Both the position numbers and the translations under genes were made by a program. A stretch of DNA of 64,000 nt from contig CAMTDV010000013.1 in NCBI GenBank assembly GCA_947069175.1, positions 58,782,610 to 58,846,609 on the forward strand, given 5' to 3'. Shown piece by piece: positions 46,983 through 59,612 of this stretch. This DNA is from Scalesia atractyloides. Lineage: Eukaryota > Streptophyta > Magnoliopsida > Asterales > Asteraceae. The notes below the pieces were generated by a model. The model searched no databases and had not been told where the DNA came from. It was given only the letters and a program-made list of their open reading frames with translations. Each line of letters opens with the position of its first letter. Positions within the stretch are counted from its first letter, which is position 1.

Positions 46983-47235
46983 CTGCAGAAACACAAACAC
47001 GAACACTTAGAAAAATTTCAAAACTTTTACCATTTTAACTTCGTGCGAAGTGAACTTAGTACAAAGTGACCACTTAACTTCGTGTGAAGATAAATGACCA
47101 TATTAACAATTTTGCACTTTATCTTCGTGCGAAGGTACCCTCAAGAACACTTGAAAACTTTTCTTCGTTTTTCATGAAATTGATGATTCTAAAACAATCT
47201 AACAGTGCCGATTTACACGAATATATGTTCAAAAA
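46983..47235 (-). other. Truncated aORF intron (element 10)
   Basis: Matches the intron of element 7 in reverse (branch-like CTAAGTGT at 47010-47003 on the minus strand, CTTCGTGCGAAG words at 47036-47136, and the string around ATCAATTTCATGAAAAAC). Similarity stops near 47235; the promoter and first exon are missing. Confidence 0.6.
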
Positions 47236-48834
47236 ATCTCTTAATTTTTAAGTTCTCTCTCATATATCTATTATATAATAGTATAGATATATATATATAT
47301 TAACTTTTCATCTTATCTATCTAATGATATCTTTGATGATCTAAACAATCTTCCTTTCCCATTTGTAATTCTAACATACTCAAATAAACGATAACGAATC
47401 CTCAAATTTGAATGGGTTAGGAAGAAAACTGGCCAAATTAACGAACTAACAATTGATTTTAAGTGCCTATGGTGAATCTCTTCTTTATAAACGCATCAAT
47501 AATAACAACTGATCAAATAATCAAAGCAAAACAGTAGCACACATGATCATATTCAGCAACAAATCAAAATTAATTTAAATCAAAACGTTTCGTAGAAAGG
47601 TCAAAATATAAAAGTCAAAACAAAAGTTCCAAGTTCATCACGACCTAGGTAGTCTATGAAACTAGCCAAGAAACATGTTCGAATAATCAAAACAAAAATT
47701 TTGAGTAGCAAATACCATAATCAAACGAGTTAAAACGAAAAGAAATTAGAAACTAAAACTAATAGGTTGTAGATTCCTCCTCAAGATCCTTCAGAAAAAT
47801 ATGCCTGATGTCGTCTTGATGTCTTATTACGTAACTATTTCCATCAAAAAAATAGAATCAGTCAAGCCTCTCTTTGTGAATCAGTATATGTTTGGTAGAT
47901 TATTTGTAGGGTCACACAAAATATGGACTATACAACTAGATTAATAACTCGTGTATTACATAAGTTAAATAATGTTTTTTAATATGAATTTAAATAACAT
48001 GTCAGATAGTTTTTAAAATCCGTTGTATAAATAAACTGATTATTTGTTAAGAGTTCTGAAAGTTTTATAATTATTTAAAGTTGTAAAATGAAATCAATTT
48101 TTTTATTATAAATGGTTATATATTATAGATTGTTAGAGTATTAACATAAACTATTTTGTTATAGATTATTATTACTTTAATTTTTATTTATATTTTAATA
48201 TTAAAAGTCTAAAACATTATTTATGTTTATTTATTATAATTCACTTTTATTAATAGTTCAAGATAAAAGGATACAATTCATATATTAAAATAATATATTT
48301 TATTTTTGACTCCTATTAATAAATATTATCTATATTTATATATTTAAGATAAAAAAATAAAATTTATGAATTAAAATAATATATTTTTAATTGAATCTTA
48401 TTAATAAATATTATTTATATCTATTTATTTAAATAGAAAAAATAATTGAGATCATCCTAACAACATCATATATAATTATATAATTTTTTTTATTTTATTA
48501 TACACTGAGTATAGAAATAGTTCACTTTCCACGAGATTGGACTATTTCATATAGCGTATTACCAAAAGTGAATGGGTTGGGCTTCCGATATTCTCCTTGA
48601 AAAGCCCCTTTTCTTTTAATTGAAATTTTGAATTCTTTAAAACCTCACCTACGTTTGAATTAGATAAAAAAAAACAATTAATGTATCATTCAGTTTTTGT
48701 AATCAATAATTCCAATTTAGAATTTGTATTTTTCTGTCAAGCAAAATGAACCGAATTTTGATATGACATAATTTTAATTAGATGACATCCTCACATTTAT
48801 TATAAAATAATACATAATTTTAGCTCGTTTTCAC
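47236..48834. other. AT-rich DNA with imperfect tandem repeats
   Basis: No gene seen. About three drifted units of about 110 bp with TTATTAATAAATATTAT lie at 48180-48450; a TA run lies near 47285-47300. Confidence 0.5.
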
Positions 48835-49712
48835 GTTTTTTTTCTTCCTAAACTAGTGTTAGTAGAAAACTTATTTATAAAAATGGGTGATTTGAAAATT
48901 GTTTACCAAAATAAGTATTTTTCTAAAACATACTTTTTCTCTCCTAATTGTATTGGATAGATATATCTTATATTTAAAAATAATTTTGTTAACAAGAGAT
49001 GAGAAAAAAAATAGTAATGTTTTATAAAAGTTTTTGTTAATCAACTTTTTTCAAAATTGATAAAAAAGGTTTTTGTTTTTATATTTTAAACTATGACTAA
49101 GCGATTTAGGTTTAACATTAGTAAAGATTATTTTTTTTATTACTTTACGTAACAATGAATTTGAGAAGACAACATCTTAAATTGAATAAACGTAAAATGT
49201 TGAACCCTTTAATTTGTTTTACTCCTTTTTCTCGTTTATGTATTAAGAAAAATAGAGAAAGTGATCGAACAACTTTTCTTGAAGATAGAAAGAACATTTC
49301 TGTTATGAAACATTTGTGTGATCTTTTTATTTTATTTTTAAATTGGAAAAACAAAAGCTTTTACAATTTTTTTAATAAAATAAAATAAATACAAAAGAAT
49401 AAAAAATAAACCTTTTTAAGAAACAGTTAAAATAGTTAAAGAAATCATTTAATTAAAGAATTTATAAAATATATTAATTTTTTTTATAAAATTTCATTAT
49501 CAAACAGAATGTTTTATGAACTTTTTTAAAACTTTACTATTTTTTTTCTCCGCTCTTGTTAACTAACATATTTTTAAATAGAAGATATTTCTATCTAATA
49601 CCAATAGGACTGAGAAAATGTATATTTAGAAAATACCTATTTTAGTAAATAATTTTCAAATCACCCATTTTGGTAAATAAGTTTTCCACTAACACTAGTT
49701 TGCGAAAAAAAC
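48835..49712. mobile_element. Long terminal inverted repeat element, about 880 bp
   Basis: The left end (GTTTTTTTTC, then AAACTAGTGTTAG near 48850) and the right end are imperfect inverted repeats over about 190-200 bp (48835-49035 against 49520-49712; shared strings such as AAATGGGTGATTTGAAAATT and TTAACAAGAG). The interior is AT-rich; the 69- and 77-codon ORFs overlap on opposite strands and are not convincing. Looks like a fold-back MITE, perhaps Mutator-like. I cannot find a clear target-site duplication. Confidence 0.65.
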
Positions 49713-50242
49713 TATTGTTTTAATTTAACACCTTTCAACTTTAAATATGAATCAAATAGGAGTAGAATATAATACAAACAACTCTAAACTTACTCAAAAG
49801 TGTAGGAAAAATTATATACAAATATGTATAATTTAGACCAAATCAAATATCACTACACTTAAACTTTTTTCGTCCCTAAAAAATACCGGAATGGAATCAT
49901 AACTAAAATAAATGGCTTTCAAAAAATCCTACTTCTAAGTAGTATAATATATTAACCCGTAGCTGTCGGTATTTCTATCCTACTAAACCCATCCACGGTA
50001 AATCAAGCTCCAAATAATGTCTAGCTTTATGTTCAAGTGTATCAAATCATCCAATGGTCTCACAGTCAAGAGTCCATAACTCACCCTAATCCCACTTCAC
50101 ACAATCATGGCCTAGGTAAAACCATCTAGCTTTCCCTACCACTGCAACTAAAACTTATATGTACCAGAAATAATCTCATTTAATGAATGCAATGGTTGAA
50201 TTTTAAAGAGTGTGTGTATATATATATATATATATACATATA
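49713..50242. other. AT-rich DNA, nothing recognised
   Basis: No gene or repeat family recognised. Ends in a (TA)n run at about 50216-50235. Confidence 0.5.
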
Positions 50243-50272
50243 CTAGTAAGAAACACGTGCGTTGCGGTGACG
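50243..50272 (-). mobile_element. Helitron-like 3' end, minus strand
   Basis: Read on the minus strand: an imperfect GC-rich hairpin (CACCGCAACGCACGTG), then 7 bases, then CTAG followed by T. This is the shape of a Helitron 3' end. The matching 5' TC end is not found; 50273-51141 shows only AT-rich DNA and a 60-codon ORF of no known type. Confidence 0.35.
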
Positions 50273-51141
50273 CCGATAATTGTGTATGTTAGTTTACCAA
50301 TCATCTCATTATATATTTTATAGTATTTCTGTTAATTTTTTCAATTTGAAAACAACTTGGACAAATACATTGGCCACCAATTCTACTTACAAATACATTA
50401 GTTTACAATAATGAAAACTATATACTCATATGAAAGTAATCTCATATGAAAGTAATGAAACATAAACACAAGCAAATTAAAACAAGAAAATCAATAAAAC
50501 ATCACTTCAAGAAGAAGGAAATTAAAAGCAAAACACAAAATATTGATGTAGGCTTTAATATTCAACAACTAAACTATAAGTATACTAAAAAAACTGACAA
50601 GAATCCGGACATGCATAAAGATCCATAATTTTAATAGTTCGTGCCTTAGTTCGTACGTAATTGTATTCTCATCCGTATTGTGTGACTTATGAGAAAAGTA
50701 TGAAGTGTTGAATTCACATCCATGTTATTTGGCCCATGTCTAGGTATATAGGTTGCAAAGTAATATCATTAGGGTAATATAAGAATTGTATTTCAACCCA
50801 GTAAAATTGCTGAACTTGGTTGATAACCCCTAAACTTATTTCTTTGTCGTGATATTACATATTGGAAATTGTTAATATTGCTTCTTGGTAGTATTAAACA
50901 TTTAAAATTGTTATAGATAGCTAGTATTATGTGACGTACATTAACATGTATATACACAAGGCAACTTTAATATGAAAATTGCAAGACTTGGTTTACATTT
51001 TGGTTTCTTATACTCTAATTATCCTCATAAAATCTGAAACTCCTGATAATAGATTGTTAACTTTTATTTATAATTTAATATATTAAATTTATAGAACATG
51101 GATCACAATTATAATAAAAATTATATACATAAATATAAAAT

Positions 51142-51939
51142 TGTAAAGATATTCTCTTTACATAATTTTAAGAAATTGTAGTACCATACCGTGTACAAAT
51201 CCATACAAAATTAAATATGAAATACAACATATTTAAATAATCGATTCAAATCGTACTCTTTGACAAGAGCTTGAGAAGCGTCTTCTTGTACAATTTCTGC
51301 TACGAGAACTTGAATTATCTCTCCTTGTGCGATCCTTCTTGGCTGCAAAAAATTACACAAACTTATGTTGACGGTTGTGGTTGAGGCATGTGTTCAACAC
51401 GCTTCCTTAAAACAGATTTCGCGCCTCTACTAAAGACGGTGCGTCTGTTTCCTAGGTTACAACAGCCGAAGCAGTATGTACTGTCGAAGATGGCTCATGC
51501 GCCCGAGGTTACACCAGATAAAATTATAGTGTTAGAACTTGTGAAAAAATATGATACAAAGGTGATGAAATCGTATAGAGAAAACATATTTCTCTAAGTA
51601 CCTAACACATGGGTCTTCAAGTATTTCTTCTTTCCAAGAACCCTCCATATGTTCATGTATTTTTCTTGTAACTCTTCTCTTGTATTTTCTAGCATTTTCT
51701 CTTTCTCAAAATAAGGCACATAGCCTACTATTTTTACAAGAGTTGAGAATAAGTGAAAAGTCTACTTAATTAACTACTTAATTATAAACTTAACCTGAGA
51801 CATAAATACTCAAAGTAAAAGACATAAAAACTCTATTCAAGAGTTTAATCTTTAATTCATCATATGAGGACTTTATTAAAAACTATAATTTCCTTAAATT
51901 ATAATTCATTAAATATCCATTCACACTAAATAAATTTCC
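51142..51939 (-). repeat. 3' LTR of element 12
   Basis: About 800 bp, matching 53543-54340 with scattered substitutions and small indels. The TGTT at its start has been lost next to the polypurine tract. Confidence 0.75.
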
Positions 51940-53542
51940 TCCCCCACATGAATGGAGATCGTTCAAAACACATAAATTTCCAATGCAACCTCGTCAATTG
52001 AGTATTGCCGGATAAGTAGGTATTCCCTTTGAACTTTCCGTTGTGAAGCATTCTTAGCCTTCTAGCGATTTATAGACGCGATGTCCTTGAACAAACCCCA
52101 ATTTGTGTAGACGACAATACACTTCACACAGTACTCTCCTTAGCCGGGTCATCCCTCATAGTCGTGTCCAATAATGATCGTGGAACACTTTCCTGGTTCT
52201 GCGAGAGCTCTAGGAATTGTGCCCCCAACTCCATTTGAAGTGACCCCACTTCTCTCTAACATAGGTGATTCTCCTTAAATCATTAAAAGCATCGTGGCTA
52301 TCATGATTACGGAAAATCATTTACTACATAATATGCTTAGCCTCACAATATATCACTGAATTTCATAGGAATGAATTAGGACGTATTTAAACACCCTTTT
52401 ATCATTTAGGGGGTGTATATAACCGTATAAACTAGCTTATGCATATCAATTATGCCCCCATAGTGACCACCCTTAGGCATATGAATTTGTTGTCCTATTG
52501 AGCTTAGATCTTGGGATCTCCAGTCAACTAAGTTAGGTTTCCTTCACACACCCTTTTTCATAGGCTTTAGTCTCATTCCACAACTTGATCTCTAATAAAC
52601 ACTCAGGTTGTTGGATCCATAACAATATCTTTGACTTTGTCTAGTCATTACAAATAACTTTGCGTATTTGAGAGTAGTTGTCATGATGTGTTCTTAACTC
52701 GTGAGTTAATTTTGCCTATAGTTAATTTCTAAGACTATAACCTCAGTGGCCATCTAATCTAGTTATAATATATGTCTTTGTAAGATACGTGTATCATTTA
52801 AGGCAAACACATCTCCATTATCCATTACGACGTTTGTGTCCTTCACTTAGTTGTTTGTTTGCAATGTTAGATTTGATTACAAAATCCTTATTGCCAAAAT
52901 TTTATGGTACAAATGCAAGACACCCTCACATTTAAGTGTTATTGGATAACATTCAGATGGGGTAATGAAAACCATTTCTACATACCCTTATAGGGTTATT
53001 TTTCTTAAATGAATCATCCCCCACATTTCTTGTCATTTGATCAAAATTTCTGTAACTTCACTTATGACGACATTTATACACATATGATTGAACAAGATCA
53101 ACCTCATTATATCAGTGAATTCAACTCATATTACATTAGTTTACATAAGCTTCCGAGCTGACTAAAGCAACACATGTCATTGTCATAAGTTTGTCACCAA
53201 CTTAGAATAATTCAAATTTAACATATAGAATAAGCCTAGACAATGAGTTCTCCTCATTAGCTTTTCGAAAAAACTCTTCAATTTACATGTCTTTTCCTTA
53301 TAATGAATGAAAATTCTCCCTCAACTTTGTCTATACACAAATTCTTTTTGTGTTCATACACATTTGAATGTTTATAGTTAGTTAGTCTCCGTCAAGACCT
53401 ATAATCAACCAAATACTAGTCTAGCATGCTTTAGACTACAATACTTTAGCATGTGAACAGAAGATGCATCATTTTGATTCTTCACAGCCTCAAGGATATC
53501 ATATTATCACTTTGCAACATTCAACCCTTGTTAAGACAAAAT

Positions 53543-54344
53543 TGTAAAGATACTCTCTTTACATAATTTTGGGAAATTGTAGTACCCATACCGTACAAAT
53601 CCATACAAAATTAAATATGAAATACAACATATTTAAATAAGTCGATGCAAATCGTTCTCTTTGACATGAGCTTGAGAAGCGTCTTCTTGTACAATTTTCG
53701 CTACGAGAACTTAAACCACGTCTCCTTGTGCGATCCTTCTTGGCTGCAAAAAATTACACAAACTGATGTTGACGTTGTGGGTGAGGCACATGTTCAACAA
53801 GCTTCCCTTAAAATAGATTCGCGCATCTACTAAAGACGGCGCGTCTGTTTCACAGGTACAAAAGCCGAAGCAGTATGTACTGCCGGAGATGGCTCACGCG
53901 CCCAAGGTTACATCGGATTAATTATAGTGTTAGAACTTGTGAAAAATTATGATACGAAGGTGATGAAATCGTATAGAGAAAATATATTTCTCTAAGTACC
54001 CAACACATGGGTCTTCAAGTATTTCTATATTCCAAGAACTCTCCATATATTAATGTAATATTCTTGTATCCCTTCTCTTGTATTTTTCTAGCATTTTTCT
54101 CTGTCTTAAAATGAGACACATAGCCTACTATTTTTACAAGAGTTGAGAATAAGTAAAAAGTGTCACTTAATTAGCTACTTAATTATAAACTTAACCTGAG
54201 ACATAAAGACTAAAATTAAAAGACATAAAAACTCTATTTAAGAGTTTAATCTTTAATTCACCATATGAAGAGTTTATTAATAATTGTTATTTTCTTAAAT
54301 TATAATTTACTAAATATCTATTCACACTGCATAAATTTCCAACA
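53543..54344 (-). repeat. 5' LTR of element 12
   Basis: Complete with TGTTGG start (54344) and TTTACA end (53543) on the minus strand. Confidence 0.75.
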
Positions 54345-55589
54345 AAATTTTCTTTCAACTTTTCTTTGAATCACTAATCACCGATCACAAGTTCGATTTT
54401 GATTTTCAAAAATATGATCATTGATTAAGTTTAAACCAAAGGGTTGGAGTTCTTACCAATCTTTAGTTGTTCGGAATGAAGGTAAGGGTTTGTCTATCAA
54501 GTAAACCAAGTAAAATATCATATTATTATCATTCATACACAATATATTTAACCACTAGATGATTATATTTTAACCGGGCTAACCAAATAATCACCAACCT
54601 TATTTGTCTACCAAAACATACGACTTAGTCGGGTAAGGGTTTGGCGTTATTCAATTTCCAGGGTTACTTGGGTTTAATCTTTCAAATTTGGGTGGCTTAG
54701 GTCAGCTTCGGATTTCGGAAGAGTGAGATATGATAACCTTACAACATCCCTGTTATAAGTGTAATCAGTTCAAAAAATTAAAACAAGCATTTGTTGTGTT
54801 TTATTTTGTGTTTAAATAATTTAGACAAAGGGAAAGAAAACGAAAAAGAAAAATAGAGTTGTTAATGAATGAAGCTTCTGAGTTTAAAGAAAATGGGAGA
54901 ATGCCCTTGTGTAACGCAACCATGTTTCCGGCCTTGAGAACATGACCTGGAATTAACAAACAACCTTCGATGTGTATTTGTTTATCCCTAGTCATAAACT
55001 AAAGTTTAAGGGCTACTTTTGCATGATGAAAGATTACAGCAACACAATCAGACGACAAATCAAATGCATAAAACCCATTGAAAATAAACATTTTAAGAGT
55101 ATCAGGCTGTTGCAAACACTACAAAATCTTCAAATAAATTAGAGCATTAGACATATACCAAAAAGAGGATGTTATTTAGGCATCCCTGGACTTTTTATAT
55201 ATGATTGAAATTGTCATATTACAAGAAGTATGCATGATTATCCTTAAACTCACTTGGAATCTTCTTTCATGTGCCTTAATTTGACAATTATCAGTGTCAC
55301 CACTAAAAGAGTGTAACTTTGTATGTGGAGTAAAAACAACACATAAAGGGAACGCTAGTTACAACCTTAATGCTTAACCGTAGTAGATGATATCATAATC
55401 CTGTTATAAATAAACTTCCTATTATTTATCAAAATAATATATTTCATGCCTCATTATTTTCAAACGTTTAAAAATTTTTCATACGATAATATTTCTTTTA
55501 AAAACATTACATCATATTTATAACATTTCATTCTCTTTAATTTTAGTATGCTATTGTTATAGTTTTCTATAAAATATAAAAATATATTA
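54345..55589. other. Unassigned AT-rich DNA; possible small gene fragment at 54801-54995 (minus)
   Basis: No transposon ends recognised. The 64-codon minus-strand frame reads MTRDKQIHIEGCLLIPGHV and LKAGNMVALHKGILPFSL, more protein-like than its surroundings, and could be an exon picked up from a gene. I cannot name it. Confidence 0.25.
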
Positions 55590-55881
55590 CTAGCTATAAA
55601 GATCTAACTTTTTTTTATTATTTGTCATATAAAATTAAATTTACTCAACCCATGTAATACACGAGATTTTTTAAAATAACTTTTTTATAATTTGGTACAT
55701 AAAGTTACATGTATTAAACCTGTGTAATACACTGGGTTCTTAAAGATATAATTTTTTTATTATTTAATATATAAAATTATATTTATTTAACCAGCGAGAG
55801 GTTTAAAGAAATATTGTTCTATTATTTAATATATAAAATTATATTTATTCAACTCGTCTAATATACGAGGTCCTAACCTAG
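55590..55881 (+). mobile_element. Tandem repeats ending in a Helitron-like 3' terminus
   Basis: Three to four units of about 85-95 bp, each with ATTATTTAATATATAAAATTA and an inverted pair around TGTAATACAC or TCTAATATAC. The last hairpin CTCGTctaatatACGAG (55853-55869) is followed after 8 bases by CTAG (55878-55881) and a T, the Helitron 3' signature. No 5' end found. Confidence 0.45.
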
Positions 55882-56839
55882 TAATGTTATATACAAACCA
55901 AGTCAAATCAGAAATCGGTCAAGTAAAACTTTTTTAGTATAAAAAGAAATGAGTAAAGCTGGCGAAAGCTGCCAATAGTCTTATTTTGTAAGCATTCAAC
56001 TGTAACAAACCTTAGATTTCCAATTAGAATTGTCTGTATATTTATTTTAAAAGATTTAAAGATATGTAAGAAAGATGCAACTGGAAATGTAGACACATAA
56101 GGCTAAGGTACCTTGAAATCCAACTGTCACACACACAGAGATGGAAATGTACACAGATGAGGTAAAGGTACCTTAAAATCCAATCAATTGTTTTTCACTT
56201 CATCATCAAAGTGAAGAATCATTACATATGGATACATGGTTGCTAGTGCTGATAGGTTTTGCAAGTGTGTGGCAAATATTATGTAATTGAAACCAAATTA
56301 CAAGCACTCTTTCAGGTAAGCGTAAGCTGGCAATCATGAGATAATCTGGAAAAGTCTAAGGAGTATATTCGGGATGAAGCATTCTTCGCTTAAAGATAGT
56401 GAATCTTGAACACTAATTAAAACTTCTGTTGAAGACATGCTAACATATGTTCAAGCCTTGGAAACTATTGTTGAAGAAGAACCAAACACTGATCAAGACC
56501 AAAGTACACTTGAAACAAAGATTTATTTAAGAAGACCAAACATCAATTCAGGCCAAACAAATGCTTGATATGAAGCAACAACGGTTTGAAGATCAGTGGT
56601 TTCATCTATATAACAATATTTTGCTTGTAACAAAGTTTCAATATTTAAGATTAGATGTTCAAGTCCCACAGATGTTCTGTGGAATCTTTTCTGCTATGAA
56701 TATTAGATATCACTATCAGGGTGACTTCAGCCTATTATAAACAGAGCTTTAGTACTTAGTATAACAGATTTCACCTGTTAGAGATCTATTTATCACATCA
56801 CATTCATTCCTTTTATACGAACAACAAAGTGAGGATCAG
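55882..56839. other. Non-coding DNA with a short direct repeat
   Basis: Two copies of a roughly 60 bp string with AAGGTACCTTGAAATCCAA and AAGGTACCTTAAAATCCAA at about 56075-56123 and 56140-56186. The rest up to 56839 may be interior of the Copia element that ends next. Confidence 0.45.
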
Positions 56840-57016
56840 GCTGAGGGGGAGTTGTATAATCATCATATTGAAATTTTAATCATTTGATTTCAATGGAAAA
56901 CAATTGCTAATATATCTTCCTGCTTGTGTGTTTGGATTTATTTCTCTATCAATTGATACAATTGTTTGTTCTTATTTTTGCTTAAAAAGCACAAGTTACA
57001 AACTCAGATCCTAACA
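56840..57016 (+). repeat. Short Copia-type 3' LTR with polypurine tract (element 13)
   Basis: GGCTGAGGGGGAGT is followed by TGTATAATCATC at 56854; the proposed LTR ends CAGATCCTAACA at 57016 (163 bp). GCTGAGGGGGAG is a common Copia PPT. No coding DNA or 5' LTR seen, so this is tentative. Confidence 0.45.
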
Positions 57017-57102
57017 CGATGATAGCGTGGGAAATATCACCTCCCGAGATTTTTTTCATTTGTATTGTCTTCTAGCATGGGAAACTGTAATGTATTCGTA
57101 GT

Positions 57103-57832
57103 GTGGCAGAGGCTTTATTGAGAGCTCAAGGGTCTACTTCAACCCTAACTAGTGGCTCGTCTGTTACCATGCCTACTAAGCATTACTGGGTTCTCGATGG
57201 TGATTTAATTATGGCATGTGACTATGGAGTGCTAGACTTAGCACAGCTACAATCGATGCATATGATTAGAACACTATTCAAAGTTTGTTTGACAAAAGTA
57301 ATAGGATTTGGAACCTGATACCCATAGATGAGACGGTCGAAGAGGGTGCAGATGAAGAGGATGTTCAAGATGACCCATGCATGACATTCTAGTACACTGA
57401 CATTTGGAGGCCGATGGGGGCGGCGCCTCATATTCAGATTGGAGGGATAAACATGGGCTGTGGATTTGAAAGCCCAAACTCGAAAAACATGTATGGTGTA
57501 TTTGGTGGTGGTAGATACGAGCCAAGAGCATATGGTCCCTATGAGCCTACTGGAGGTAATTTGTGGAGGTGTATGGACGGCCTCGCATTGGATCAGTTGT
57601 TCATCCGGTGAGAGTTGGATCTAATGCATACAGAACAACGCCTACAACGGAGCCTTTTGGATGATATCTATGAGCATGGTCGGAGGAGTTTGGATTGGCT
57701 TTTTGGGGCACAACAACACTTAGCATCTTCACTCAACCATCCATATCTAGAGCCTCCTCCTCAGTGGCCTCGTCGATCCAGGTTCAGTGGTGAGGACGAT
57801 GCCGGTCCTTCTAGATCCGGTGGCGGGTATTA
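57103..57832 (+). pseudogene. Athila-like 3' ORF remnant (element 14)
   Basis: Broken frames: EALLRAQGSTSTLTSG and KHYWVLDGDLIMACDYGVLD (57103-57318), GAAPHIQIGGINMGCGF and YEPRAYGPYEPTGGNLW (57414-57611), then LMHTEQRLQRSLLDDIYEHG, SLDWLFGAQQHL and a proline/arginine-rich end (57615-57833). I place it in the ORF that follows pol in Athila elements because the last part has the typical mix of a helical Q/R segment and a P-rich tail, and because an Athila-type PPT and LTR follow at 59577. I recognise no domain. Confidence 0.45.
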
Positions 57833-59576
57833 ACACGATTGTCTTGTTCTGTTGTTTGTCTTTTGGCTTATTTTGTATTTGAAGGGTGTGCTATATTGCA
57901 CCGTCCGTACACCCCTCCGTCGTAGTATAGTCTTTTAGTTAATTTTAAATTTGGGATAAAATAAATAAATAAAGGCAAGGGTTTAACTTGGGTTAGGTAA
58001 TTGTATTTAAGTATTGATGTCGTTTGTTGAAGTTTGCAGTGTTGGCTTGGTGAAGTGCTTTCATGACAGATGATATGGCAATTTGCTTGTAACGGATTAT
58101 TCGTTTAGCTCCTATCCCGCCTTTGCTTTTCAGGGGAGTTTTCGTGTTCTCGCATCCTCCTTTTGTTATTTAATTTGCATATACAATTCTTATTCAACTT
58201 TGTGTTGTACAGCGAGGGCAACGTAAAGTTCATGTCACGGAGGTGATTTAACGCTTGAGCTTGTTTGTCCAAAACTAATAAAAATAGATTTTCTTTTTTT
58301 TTTCTTTTTTTTTTTTGTAAAAACTCTCTTAAAATGATTTTTTTGGTATAAAAAAACAAATTAACATAATTTTTTATAAAAGTACCAACATCAATTTCAA
58401 TTTTTCGATAAATAAATATGGTCAAACGAAAAAGGGGTCACTCACTTTAAGATAGTCATTAAGTAAACATGTTTTTTTAATAATCTTGAGCCTGAGAAAC
58501 CGAAAGATTGACATACTTGTTGGCCTTATAGATTTACCCAATTCGTCCATTTCTGTGAGTTATTTTTTAACCTTATGACTTTAGTTATTTTTGCTTATGT
58601 TTTTACTGGCAAAGATTGAGTGAGCTCATTTTTTTAGCCAGATGATTTGTCCAATTTAGAACTTATGTTAGGTATACATTTCGAGGCCACAAAGCAAGCT
58701 TATAGCATAAAAATAATTGAGGCATTAGGACGACCCTTTTATTTTTTGTCATTTAGTTTTCATACCCTTACCCGAAACTATACCCCTAGTCAATCAACTT
58801 TGAGCCTTTTTGCGTTCATTTCTTATACAAACATTAGCCATTTAGCCAAATTAGCCTTTGTATTTTAACCCATTTTTGGTTGACAATCCGGTTCTGTTAG
58901 TGTCTAATTTCTAGTATTGTATAGTTATCTTAGTTTATTCATTGAAAACTCATGATTAGGAGTTTTTATCTAAGTAGACGTACTTAGTTCCCTCCAAAAA
59001 TATCTGAAAAATTGTATCTGTTATAGTCGAAAAGCCTTATCAAATAACTAAGCTAGAGCGATTTTGTGGAAATGGAAAGCCAACGTTGTTAGGAGCTCTC
59101 GGATAGTTATTGTTATCATATTGTATAGTTTTTTTCTTTTGCATCGAATTAGCCTAACCACCACATTCCAACCGTTTTTAGCCACTTTCAAATTCTAATC
59201 CACACCCTTAACCCTAACCAAGCTACAACCCAAACAATACCTCATGATTTGTGTTATATTTTGTCTAATGATTAGATTTGATCCTTTCACAAGCTTATCA
59301 TATTGCATGGTCATCGTCTAGGATTGAGTGTTCTATACATAATTCTCATATTATGTATACTTATATTTAGCTGAGTGCATTTGAATGTTGCGAGGATGCA
59401 AGGTTAGCTTGTAGGGATTTCATAGATAGACCATTGCTCATTACCATATTTTACATACTTCTTGTCATTTTTTTGTCGAGTGTCCCTTGATCTATAAGAC
59501 CTGTTATATTTATATGTGCTTATTAAGTGCTAGTTAAGATAGTTGCCATTGAGAGGGTCTTTGTTTATTTTGATTT
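57833..59576 (+). other. Non-coding 3' region of the Athila-like element
   Basis: Long T- and A-rich stretch without coding signal, typical between the last ORF and the PPT in Athila-type elements. ORFs at 58105-58425 (minus) and 58647-58868 are low-complexity frames. Confidence 0.5.
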
Positions 59577-59612
59577 GCTTGAGGACAAGCAAAGTTCAAG
59601 TGTGTGGATGTT
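59577..59612 (+). other. Athila-type polypurine tract (element 14)
   Basis: GCTTGAGGACAAGC, AAAGTTCAAGTGTG, TGGATGT: the motif known at the 3' end of Athila/Tat interiors. Its mirror copy is at 41264-41300 on the minus strand. Confidence 0.75.

Larger units (their letters stand above)
51142..54344 (-). mobile_element. Copia-like LTR element without coding DNA, minus strand (element 12)
   Basis: Two direct repeats of about 0.8 kb (51142-51939 and 53543-54344). On the minus strand the LTR starts TGTTGGAAATTTATG (54344) and ends GTATCTTTACA; a polypurine tract (minus CATGTGGGGGAG, near 51940-51952) precedes the second LTR, whose first bases are eroded. Flanks AAAAT and AAATT are close to a 5 bp duplication. 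The 1.6 kb interior has no gag or pol in any frame. No standard tRNA-Met primer site is visible. The ORFs of 62-69 codons lie in the LTRs and are not conserved between them. Confidence 0.75.

Noticed and set aside
49145..49388. ORFs of 69 and 77 codons in the fold-back element as a transposase
   Set aside because: They overlap on opposite strands, are AT-driven and have no DDE or zinc motif.
51388..51597. 69-codon ORF as a gene
   Set aside because: Inside an LTR; the matching stretch in the other LTR (53760-54000) is not open in that frame.
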